A DNA stretch of 59,955 bases from Komagataeibacter xylinus (lineage in GTDB: Bacteria; Pseudomonadota; Alphaproteobacteria; Acetobacterales; Acetobacteraceae): contig NZ_QQBI01000018.1 in the NCBI RefSeq assembly GCF_004302915.1, forward strand, positions 1-59,955. Direction: 5' to 3'. The notes under the pieces are model-generated. The model was not told where the DNA came from. It did no database searches and saw only the letters and a list, made by a program, of their open reading frames with translations. Of the stretch, positions 53,714-59,955 are shown piece after piece. Position 1 is the stretch's first letter, and each line of letters starts with the position of its first letter. The translations under genes and the position numbers were made by a program.

Positions 53714-54733
53714 ATGGGTTACCGCGTTGCGGTGGTGGGCGCCACCGGTGCTGTGGGGCGCGAAATCCTCAAGACTCTGGCCGAGCGCCAGTTCCCTGTG
53801 GATGAGATCGTGGCCCTCGCCTCCGCCCGCTCGGCGGGCAAGGAAGTCTCGTTTGGCGACAAAAAAGTGCTCAAGGTGCAGAACCTCGAGACCTTCGACT
53901 TCACCGGCTGGGATGTCGCCCTTTTCTCGCCCGGCGGCGCGGTCTCGGCCGTGCACGCGCCGCGCGCGGCCAAGGCGGGCTGCATCGTGATCGACAACAC
54001 ATCCCACTTCCGCATGGAACCGGATGTGCCGCTCGTGGTGCCCGAGGTCAATCCCAACGATGTGAAGAAGGCGAAGCGCGGCATCATTGCCAACCCGAAC
54101 TGCTCGACCATCCAGATGGTGGTGGCGCTCAAGCCGCTGCACGACCTGTTCACAATCAGGCGCGTGGTGGTGGCCACCTACCAGGCGGTTGCGGGGGCTG
54201 GCAAGAGCGGCATGGACGAGCTGTTCAACCAGGCGCGTGGCAGCCTTGTGGGCGACCCGATCAAGGCCGAGCAGTTCACCAAGCAGATCGCGTTCAACTG
54301 CATTCCGCACATCGACCGTTTCATGGATGACGGGGCGACGAAGGAAGAGTGGAAGATGACGGTCGAGACCCGCAAGATCCTCGACCCCGACATCGCGGTT
54401 TTCGCCACCTGCGTGCGGGTGCCGGTATTCATTGGCCATGCCGAGGCCATTACCGTGGAATTCGAGGAACCCGTTGATCTTGCACGCGCCCGCGAGGCCC
54501 TGCGCGAGGCGCCGGGCGTGGTGCTGCACGACAAGCGCGAGGATGGCGGCTACGCCACCCCGCTCGAGATCGTGGGCGAGGATGCGACCTATGTCTCGCG
54601 CCTGCGCATCGACCCCACCGTGCCCAACGGACTCGGCTTCTGGTGTGTTGCCGACAACCTGCGCAAGGGCGCTGCCCTGAACGCGGTGCAGATTGCCGAG
54701 ACCATGGTTGCCCTCGACCTGCTCGGGCACTGA
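53714..54733 (+). CDS. asd: Aspartate-semialdehyde dehydrogenase
   Basis: Reduces aspartyl phosphate to the semialdehyde for lysine, threonine, methionine and cell-wall diaminopimelate (EC 1.2.1.11). The 339-aa product has the NADP motif VVGATGAVGREILKTL, the active-site Cys in IANPNCSTIQMVVALKPL (about residue 132) and the substrate segment AFNCIPHID. AGGAAAG precedes the ATG at 53714. A hairpin follows the stop and sdhC begins 178 bp downstream. Confidence 0.96.
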   Translation: MGYRVAVVGATGAVGREILKTLAERQFPVDEIVALASARSAGKEVSFGDKKVLKVQNLETFDFTGWDVALFSPGGAVSAVHAPRAAKAGCIVIDNTSHFRMEPDVPLVVPEVNPNDVKKAKRGIIANPNCSTIQMVVALKPLHDLFTIRRVVVATYQAVAGAGKSGMDELFNQARGSLVGDPIKAEQFTKQIAFNCIPHIDRFMDDGATKEEWKMTVETRKILDPDIAVFATCVRVPVFIGHAEAITVEFEEPVDLARAREALREAPGVVLHDKREDGGYATPLEIVGEDATYVSRLRIDPTVPNGLGFWCVADNLRKGAALNAVQIAETMVALDLLGH

Positions 54734-54745
54734 AGCACAGGTCTT

Positions 54746-54778
54746 TGGTGGCGGTGCAGCGCGGCTGTACCGCCACCA
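54746..54778 (+). terminator. GC-rich hairpin after asd
   Basis: TGGTGGCGGT (54746-54755) pairs with ACCGCCACCA (54769-54778), extended by CAGC/GCTG inside. There is no T run, so it may slow transcription or protect the asd mRNA end rather than fully terminate. Confidence 0.5.
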
Positions 54779-54910
54779 TGGCGGGGGCTGGGTCTCTCAA
54801 CCTCGTGTTCCCTGCCTGCGTTGACCCCGCCCGCCGCGCGGCGTAGGACCGAATTCAGACAAGGCGACGGAACAAACCGAAGCCATAACAGGGAAATTGA
54901 CGAGACGACC

Positions 54911-55369
54911 ATGCAGGATGTCCGTGATGCGCTCTATGTAGGGCAGCGAAGCGACGGAACTCTGACCAGGCGGCCTATGTCCCCACACCTCCAGGTCTAC
55001 CGCTTCCGTCTTTCCATGTTCCTTTCAATCGCGAACCGCGCCGCCGGTGTCGCCGCCGCAGGCGGTTCGGCACTTGGCCTGTGCTGGATCAGCGCGGCGG
55101 CAAAGGGACCCAAATCTTTCAAGAAGGTCCAGAAAGTGACCGGCAACCCGCTCGGCCAGATGCTGATGGCAGGCTGGGCGCTGGCTCTGGTCTACCACTT
55201 CGTGGCGGGGCTGCGCCATCTGGCGTGGGATAGCGGCTATCGCTTCTCCAAAAAGGAAATCAACGAGGATGGTCCGGTTGCCGTGGGTGTCACGGTCGGC
55301 ACCACGCTGGCCCTCGTCGCCGGTATCGTTGGCGTTGCGATCTGTCGCTCCCGCAAGAAGGCATCCTGA
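54911..55369 (+). CDS. sdhC: Succinate dehydrogenase cytochrome b556 subunit SdhC
   Basis: Membrane anchor that binds heme b and ubiquinone in complex II. The 152-aa protein has RPMSPHLQVYRFRLSMFLSI (the SdhC signature with 'SPHL-Y'), three hydrophobic segments, and YHFVAGLRHLAWDSG with the heme-ligand His region. The N-terminal ~25 residues before RPMSPHL are slightly longer than usual. It starts sdhCDAB; sdhD begins 2 bp after its stop. Confidence 0.92.
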   Translation: MQDVRDALYVGQRSDGTLTRRPMSPHLQVYRFRLSMFLSIANRAAGVAAAGGSALGLCWISAAAKGPKSFKKVQKVTGNPLGQMLMAGWALALVYHFVAGLRHLAWDSGYRFSKKEINEDGPVAVGVTVGTTLALVAGIVGVAICRSRKKAS

Positions 55370-55371
55370 CC

Positions 55372-55803
55372 ATGAGCAATCCAAAGAAGCCACATGTCAC
55401 GGTCATGCGCTCGCAGCTTTCGCGCGCGCGCGGGCTGGGTTCGGGGCAGGCCGGTGTCGGCCACTGGTGGGCCGAGCGCGCCTCGGCGGTGGCCCTCGTG
55501 CCGCTTTCGGGCTGGTTCGTGATCCAGGTGTTCCGCCTGGCTGGCGCATCCCAGCCGGAAGTGGCGAAGTGGGGGGCACGCCCCTTCAACACCACCATGA
55601 TGCTGTCGCTGGTGATCCTGACCTTCTATCACACCCAGCTCGGGCTGCAGGTCATCATTGATGACTATGTGCACGGCAAGGCGCACCTGCCTGCCGGGCT
55701 GCTGATGAAGGGGATCGTCTTCCTTCTGGGTCTGTTCGGCGCCGTTTCGGTACTGAAGCTGGCGCTCGCCGGCAGCAGCCGGAGCACGATTGCCGCGGGC
55801 TGA
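55372..55803 (+). CDS. sdhD: Succinate dehydrogenase membrane anchor SdhD
   Basis: Second membrane anchor of complex II. The 143-aa protein has SRARGLGSGQAGVGHWWAER (the conserved 'G-x-x-H-W' region) and three membrane helices, with TFYHTQLGLQVIIDDYVHG carrying the His/Asp/Tyr quinone- and heme-site residues. It is followed by a 97-bp spacer with an imperfect GC hairpin, then sdhA. Confidence 0.92.
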   Translation: MSNPKKPHVTVMRSQLSRARGLGSGQAGVGHWWAERASAVALVPLSGWFVIQVFRLAGASQPEVAKWGARPFNTTMMLSLVILTFYHTQLGLQVIIDDYVHGKAHLPAGLLMKGIVFLLGLFGAVSVLKLALAGSSRSTIAAG

Positions 55804-55900
55804 GCCCCGCGCCATTGCCTGAGCAGAACATGACATTCGCGGACCGGCGGGCCGCACTTCCGGCTGGCCGTCCGAACGAGCATCGGGACACGTCCAAGAC

Positions 55901-57712
55901 ATGAACGCGACCACTTCACCACTCACCGGCTCCTACAGGATCGTTGACCACGCATATGACGTGGTTGTCGTAGGCGCTGGTGGCTCCGGCCTTCGGGCCA
56001 CGCTGGGCATGGGGGCTGCTGGCCTCAAGACCGCCTGCGTGACCAAGGTTTTCCCCACACGCAGCCACACCGTTGCAGCCCAGGGCGGCATTGGTGCATC
56101 GCTTGGCAACATGGCCGAGGATAACTGGCGCTGGCACATGTACGACACCGTAAAGGGGTCGGACTGGCTGGGCGACCAGGACGCCATCGAATACATGTGC
56201 CGCGAGGCCGTGCCTGCCGTGCAGGAACTCGAGCACATGGGCGTGCCGTTTTCACGCACGGAAGATGGCAAGATCTACCAGCGCCCCTTCGGTGGCCACA
56301 TGCGCAACTATGGCGAGGCCCCCGTGCCCCGCGCCTGCGCCGCCGCCGACCGCACGGGCCATGCCATCCTGCACACGCTGTACCAGCAGTGCCTGAAGCA
56401 TAACGTCGAATTCTTTGTCGAATACTTCGCCATCGACCTGATCATGGATGAGGAAGGCGCCTGCCGTGGCGTAATGGCCTGGTGCCTTGAAGATGGCACG
56501 CTGCACCGCTTCCGCGCGCAGAAGGTGGTGCTGGCCACCGGCGGCTATGGCCGCGCCTACCATTCATGCACCTCGGCCCATACCTGCACCGGCGATGGCG
56601 GCGGCATGGCGATCCGTGCGGGCATTCCCATGCAGGACATGGAGTTCGTGCAGTTCCACCCCACCGGCATCTTCCCCGCAGGCTGCCTGCTGACGGAAGG
56701 CTGCCGTGGCGAGGGTGGCTACCTCACCAACTCCAAGGGCGAGCGCTTCATGGAGCGTTACGCGCCCACCGCCAAGGACCTCGCCTCGCGCGATGTGGTC
56801 TCGCGCGCCATGACCATCGAGATCAACGAGGGGCGTGGCTGCGGGCCGGAGAAGAACTACATCATGCTCCATCTCGAGCATCTTGGCCCCGAGATCCTGC
56901 ATGAGCGCCTGCCCGGCATTTCCGAGACGGCGCGCATCTTCGCGGGCATCGACGTGACCAAGGAGCCGGTGCCGGTCCTGCCCACGGTGCACTACAACAT
57001 GGGTGGCATCCCCACCAACTACCATGGCGAGGTCATCCGCCCCACGGCTGATGATGTCGATGCGGTGGTGCCCGGCCTGATGGCCGTGGGTGAAGCGGCC
57101 TGCGTGTCCGTGCATGGCGCCAACCGCCTTGGCACCAACTCGCTGCTCGACCTTGTGGTGTTTGGCCGCGCCGCTGCCCAGCGCGCCGCCGCCACCATCA
57201 AGAGCGAGGAAGTGATCCGGCCGCTGCCCGAGGGTGCTGGCGAAGCCGCCATCGCACGCTTTGACAGGCTGCGCTACGCCAAGGGCAAGACCCACGTGGC
57301 CGACATGCGCTCCAAGCTGCAGCGCACCATGCAGAAGCACGCCGCCGTGTTCCGCAACACCGAGAGCCTGGCGCAGGGTGTGGAGAAGATAAAGGAAATC
57401 TGGTCGGAACTGCCCGACATCTCGATCAACGACCGCTCGCTGATCTGGAACAGTGACCTGATGGAAGCGCTCGAGTTCGAGAACCTGCTCGCCAACGCCA
57501 CCGTGACCATGGCTGGCGCCGATGCCCGCCACGAAAGCCGCGGCGCGCAGGCGCATGACGATTACCCCGATCGTGATGACAAGAACTGGATGAAGCACAC
57601 CGTCGCCCACATGACCGACGCGGGCGATGTCACGCTGAGCTACCGCCCCGTGCACATGAAAACGCTGACCGACGATGTGCAGGTCTTCCCCCCCAAGAAG
57701 CGCGTCTACTGA
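55901..57712 (+). CDS. sdhA: Succinate dehydrogenase flavoprotein subunit SdhA
   Basis: Catalytic FAD subunit that oxidises succinate to fumarate. The 603-aa product has [19 protein letters not shown] for FAD binding, the flavinylated His in [28 protein letters not shown], and the active-site Arg/His block [19 protein letters not shown]. Full family length. Third gene of sdhCDAB. Confidence 0.97.
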   Translation: MNATTSPLTGSYRIVDHAYDVVVVGAGGSGLRATLGMGAAGLKTACVTKVFPTRSHTVAAQGGIGASLGNMAEDNWRWHMYDTVKGSDWLGDQDAIEYMCREAVPAVQELEHMGVPFSRTEDGKIYQRPFGGHMRNYGEAPVPRACAAADRTGHAILHTLYQQCLKHNVEFFVEYFAIDLIMDEEGACRGVMAWCLEDGTLHRFRAQKVVLATGGYGRAYHSCTSAHTCTGDGGGMAIRAGIPMQDMEFVQFHPTGIFPAGCLLTEGCRGEGGYLTNSKGERFMERYAPTAKDLASRDVVSRAMTIEINEGRGCGPEKNYIMLHLEHLGPEILHERLPGISETARIFAGIDVTKEPVPVLPTVHYNMGGIPTNYHGEVIRPTADDVDAVVPGLMAVGEAACVSVHGANRLGTNSLLDLVVFGRAAAQRAAATIKSEEVIRPLPEGAGEAAIARFDRLRYAKGKTHVADMRSKLQRTMQKHAAVFRNTESLAQGVEKIKEIWSELPDISINDRSLIWNSDLMEALEFENLLANATVTMAGADARHESRGAQAHDDYPDRDDKNWMKHTVAHMTDAGDVTLSYRPVHMKTLTDDVQVFPPKKRVY

Positions 57713-57738
57713 CGTAACGGCGGAAAAGGAACGAGACG

Positions 57739-58521
57739 ATGGTCGAATTCAGACTGCCAAAGAACAGCACGGTGGGCAAAGGCCGCATTTTCACGGCCGC
57801 TCCCGGTGCCTCCAATGTCAAGAACTTCCGGATCTATCGCTGGAGCCCGGATGATGACAGCAACCCCGTGGTCGATACCTACGAGATCGACCTCGACAAG
57901 ATCGGCCCGATGGTGCTCGATGCGCTGATCCACATCAAGAACGATGTGGACTCCACGCTCACCTTCCGCCGCTCGTGCCGTGAAGGCATCTGCGGGTCGT
58001 GCGCGATGAACATCGCGGGCGAGAACACGCTGGCCTGCCTCAAGCCCATCCGCGACATCGAGGGCGATGTCGCCATCTACCCGCTGCCGCACATGCCGGT
58101 CATCAAGGATCTGGTGCCCGACCTTGATGGCGCCTATGCCCAGCTACGCTCGATCGACCCGTGGCTGAAATCCGACACGGCACCGCCGCCGGATTCCGAG
58201 CGCCGCCAGAGCATTGAGGAACGCGCCGAGCTGGATGGCATGTGGGAGTGCATCCTGTGCTTCTGCTGTTCCACCTCGTGCCCGTCCTACTGGTGGAATG
58301 GCGATCGCTACCTTGGCCCGGCAACGCTGCTGGCGGCCTACCGCTGGATTGCCGACAGCCGCGACGAGCATGCGGGCGACCGGCTTGATGCGCTGGAAGA
58401 TCCGCTCAAGCTCTATGCCTGCCGCACGATCATGAACTGCACCCAGACCTGCCCAAAGGGCCTGAACCCCGCCAAGGCGATTGGCCGGATCAAGGAACTG
58501 CAGCTCGAACGCAAGGCATAG
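57739..58521 (+). CDS. sdhB: Succinate dehydrogenase iron-sulfur subunit SdhB
   Basis: Electron-transfer subunit between SdhA and the quinone site. The 260-aa product holds the 2Fe-2S set [15 protein letters not shown] and NTLAC, the 4Fe-4S motif [11 protein letters not shown] and the last cluster's [11 protein letters not shown]. It lies 26 bp after sdhA and is followed by a strong terminator. Confidence 0.97.
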   Translation: MVEFRLPKNSTVGKGRIFTAAPGASNVKNFRIYRWSPDDDSNPVVDTYEIDLDKIGPMVLDALIHIKNDVDSTLTFRRSCREGICGSCAMNIAGENTLACLKPIRDIEGDVAIYPLPHMPVIKDLVPDLDGAYAQLRSIDPWLKSDTAPPPDSERRQSIEERAELDGMWECILCFCCSTSCPSYWWNGDRYLGPATLLAAYRWIADSRDEHAGDRLDALEDPLKLYACRTIMNCTQTCPKGLNPAKAIGRIKELQLERKA

Positions 58522-58551
58522 CCCCTACCCCTTCATTCCTGATTGACGTGG

Positions 58552-58585
58552 AAAGCGCTGGATGTGAAAAATCCAGCGCTTTTTT
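58552..58585 (+). terminator. Rho-independent terminator of the sdh operon
   Basis: AAAGCGCTGGAT (58552-58563) pairs with ATCCAGCGCTTT (58571-58582) over a 7-nt loop and continues into a T run to 58585. Confidence 0.95.
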
Positions 58586-58615
58586 CGTCTCCACCCACCT
58601 GAAAGGACAAGGCCG

Positions 58616-59278
58616 GTGTTTGAGGGAAACCTGTCCACCCCCGCTGGCCGAAGCCGTGCGTGGATCGATAGCCTGTTTGTTGACCATGCCATTTTGCGCC
58701 AGACCTGGACCAACTTCCGCACGGTCATTCCCGGCCGGGTCTATCGCTGCAACCACCCAACCCCGTGGCGCCTGCGGCTGGCCACGCGCAGGCTGGGCCT
58801 GAAAACGCTGGTCAACCTGCGCGGGCACCGCAAATGTGGCTCCGATGCGCTGTCACGCGAGGCGGCGCACGCCCTTGGCCTGCGCCATATCGACATGGCA
58901 TTCGAAAGCCGCAACGCCCCGCACCGCGACCGCATCGAGCGCTTCGAGCGGATTTACCGCGATATCCGCTTTCCCATGCTCATGCACTGCAAGTCGGGTG
59001 CTGACCGCACCGGGCTTGCAGCAGGGCTGGTCATCCTGTTCGAGGGCGGCACGGCGCAGCAGGCGCTACGCCAGCTTTCATGGAAGAACGGGCATTTCAA
59101 TTCATCCCGCACTGGCGTGCTGGATGCCTTCTTCCTGCGCTATCAGGCGGAGGCGGAAGGGCGCATGCCCTTCATGGACTGGGTGCGCACGGAATATGAC
59201 GAAGACCGCCTGCGCCACGACTTCCGCGCCGGCAAAATCGCATCCTTCATGACCGATCAGGTGCTGCGACGCGAATGA
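58616..59278 (+). CDS. Tyrosine/dual-specificity phosphatase-like protein
   Basis: A 220-aa cytosolic protein with the PTP signature HCKSGADRTG (H-C-x5-R-T at about residues 123-132), preceded by RVYRCNHPTPWRL and TLVNLRGHRKCGSD, as in the bacterial DSP/PTP-like family. Catalytic Cys and Arg are both present. The start is GTG at 58616 with AAAGGAC upstream. Substrate unknown; neighbours (sdhB, an XRE regulator) do not tell. It ends before a double-hairpin repeat. Confidence 0.85.
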   Translation: MFEGNLSTPAGRSRAWIDSLFVDHAILRQTWTNFRTVIPGRVYRCNHPTPWRLRLATRRLGLKTLVNLRGHRKCGSDALSREAAHALGLRHIDMAFESRNAPHRDRIERFERIYRDIRFPMLMHCKSGADRTGLAAGLVILFEGGTAQQALRQLSWKNGHFNSSRTGVLDAFFLRYQAEAEGRMPFMDWVRTEYDEDRLRHDFRAGKIASFMTDQVLRRE

Positions 59279-59301
59279 AAGCATGGGACGCCAGCCATCG
59301 T

Positions 59302-59384
59302 AAAAAAGTTCCTGGCGCGGCTTTTTTCAAAAAGCTTAAAGAACGCCGCCTCTTTCAAAACGGACGGCACCCAACAATTTTCTC
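59302..59384. repeat. Double-hairpin intergenic repeat (reverse orientation, slightly decayed)
   Basis: AAAAAAGTTCCTGGCGCGGC-TTTTTTCAAAAAGCTT followed by AAAGAACGCCGCCTCTTTCA and GGACGGCACCCAACAATTTT. Stems carry several mismatches compared with the clean copies. It lies between convergent genes. Confidence 0.78.
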
Positions 59385-59396
59385 ATGATGGCAGGC

Positions 59397-59858
59397 TTAC
59401 GCCCCCATGGAGCGTACAAGGTCGAGCACGCGGCGGCGCGTGCCGCTATCCTCGATTCCGTAATAGGCGCGCACCAGGTCGATCGTCTCGCGGCGCGACA
59501 GCAGGGCGAGATCATCGGCAGGCATCTCCCCCCTGCCTTCTTCCTTCATGGCAGGGATCGGGGCCACGCAGGCCGCCGGTTCAGCCATGCCAGCGACTTC
59601 ATCCGCACTGCCATCGTGTTCCATGCCACGATCGGGCAGGCCATCAAAAAAGAAGGCCACCGGCACGTCGAGCACGCAGGCAAGATCATACAGCCGTGAC
59701 GCACCAACACGGTTGCGACCACGCTCGTATTTCTGCACCTGCTGAAATGTGAGGCCAAGGGCATTGCCCAACCGCTCCTGTGACATGCCAAGCAGGGTGC
59801 GGCGCAGGCGGATACGGTTGCCAACATGCACATCCACCGGGTTGGACGCAGCAGCCAT
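59397..59858 (-). CDS. XRE-family transcriptional regulator
   Basis: A 153-aa regulator with an N-terminal Cro/CI-type HTH (about residues 12-66): VGNRIRLRRTLLGMSQERLG, then LGLTFQQVQKYERGRNRVGA. The C-terminal part holds a low-complexity Glu/Ala/Pro region and a short conserved tail (LVRAYYGIEDSGTRRRVLDL) common in alphaproteobacterial members. The start at 59858 puts the HTH near the N-terminus as in relatives. A possible insertion-sequence end begins 21 bp upstream, so its promoter may be altered. Confidence 0.88.
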   Translation of the reverse strand: MAAASNPVDVHVGNRIRLRRTLLGMSQERLGNALGLTFQQVQKYERGRNRVGASRLYDLACVLDVPVAFFFDGLPDRGMEHDGSADEVAGMAEPAACVAPIPAMKEEGRGEMPADDLALLSRRETIDLVRAYYGIEDSGTRRRVLDLVRSMGA

Positions 59859-59879
59859 TTTCCCGATCACAGTAATAGC

Positions 59880-59955
59880 TGTGAGTGCTGGTTGTAATCT
59901 CCCCAAATGTGCTGGTTGAAAATTCCCCAGTTTGAGAACTGTGCGTGATCGTCAT
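59880..59955. mobile_element. Possible IS21-like insertion-sequence end (runs off the window)
   Basis: From 59880 the sequence starts TGTGAGTGCTGG and contains two related units, GTGCTGGTTGAAAATTCCCC and GTGCTGGTTGTAATCTCCCC, like the repeated terminal motifs of IS21-type elements as I remember them. No transposase is visible, only the last 76 bp of the window. The identity is therefore tentative. Confidence 0.38.

Overview
The window looks like chromosomal DNA of an acetic acid bacterium, most likely Komagataeibacter or a close relative (inference, not proven). The grounds are high-GC coding sequence with strong codon bias, an aerobic-type cobalamin cluster, a tandem pair of PAS-GGDEF-EAL proteins resembling the pdeA-dgc operons known from the cellulose producer Komagataeibacter xylinus, sdhCDAB and a 2-oxoglutarate dehydrogenase cluster, and a recurring ~80-bp double-hairpin repeat at gene ends. 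I saw no tRNA, rRNA, CRISPR array or replication origin. The only sign of a mobile element is a possible insertion-sequence end at the right edge.

Layout. 1-205 holds the N-terminus of TonB (minus strand). 835-3213 is a minus-strand, translationally overlapped operon: tyrosine recombinase, unknown protein, ScpA-like protein. 3236-4936 is adenine deaminase; a TPP riboswitch (about 5088-5212) then precedes thiC. 7241-12116 holds a lipoprotein, a probably frameshifted small gene, a hypothetical gene, ilvE, a nitroreductase and an AcuI/YhdH-type reductase. 12301-25082 is the cobalt/cobalamin region: cbtB, a degenerate histidine-phosphatase-like gene, a cobalamin riboswitch, a DUF1636-type Fe-S-like gene, cobW, cobN, cobG, cobH, cobI, cobJ, an inverted cobK, then cobL, cobE and cobM. 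Two more corrin genes, cbiD and cobB, lie as a divergent pair at 32024-34514. Between the two corrin blocks sit a TonB-dependent receptor, an MHS-type permease and a LysR regulator (minus), with gamma-glutamyltranspeptidase divergent from them.

34587-37358 holds an AT-rich DUF6881-like orphan and feoA-feoB plus a small Cys-tailed membrane protein. 37666-41678 is the c-di-GMP pair: the first protein has an intact EAL domain and a DosP-like PAS, the second has a degenerate EAL and an intact GGDEF, fitting phosphodiesterase plus diguanylate cyclase. 41901-47953 (minus) is sucA-sucB-lpd, in which the E3 carries its own lipoyl domain. Then come zapE, an AhpD-like gene whose Shine-Dalgarno is buried in an 11-bp inverted repeat, a 2OG-Fe(II) oxygenase, two secreted proteins, zwf, asd, sdhCDAB, a tyrosine-phosphatase-like gene and an XRE regulator.

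How the genes fit together: the corrin genes supply most steps from precorrin-2 to the cobalt-inserted a,c-diamide, using the oxygen-dependent CobG/CobN route but with the anaerobic-type CbiD. FeoAB, TonB and the TonB-dependent receptor serve metal or nutrient uptake. sucAB-lpd and sdhCDAB form an oxidative TCA segment. The strongest leads for something new are the recombinase-unknown-ScpA operon, the dispersed double-hairpin repeat, the pdeA-dgc pair, the mixed CobG/CbiD gene set, and the buried Shine-Dalgarno at 49575-49609.
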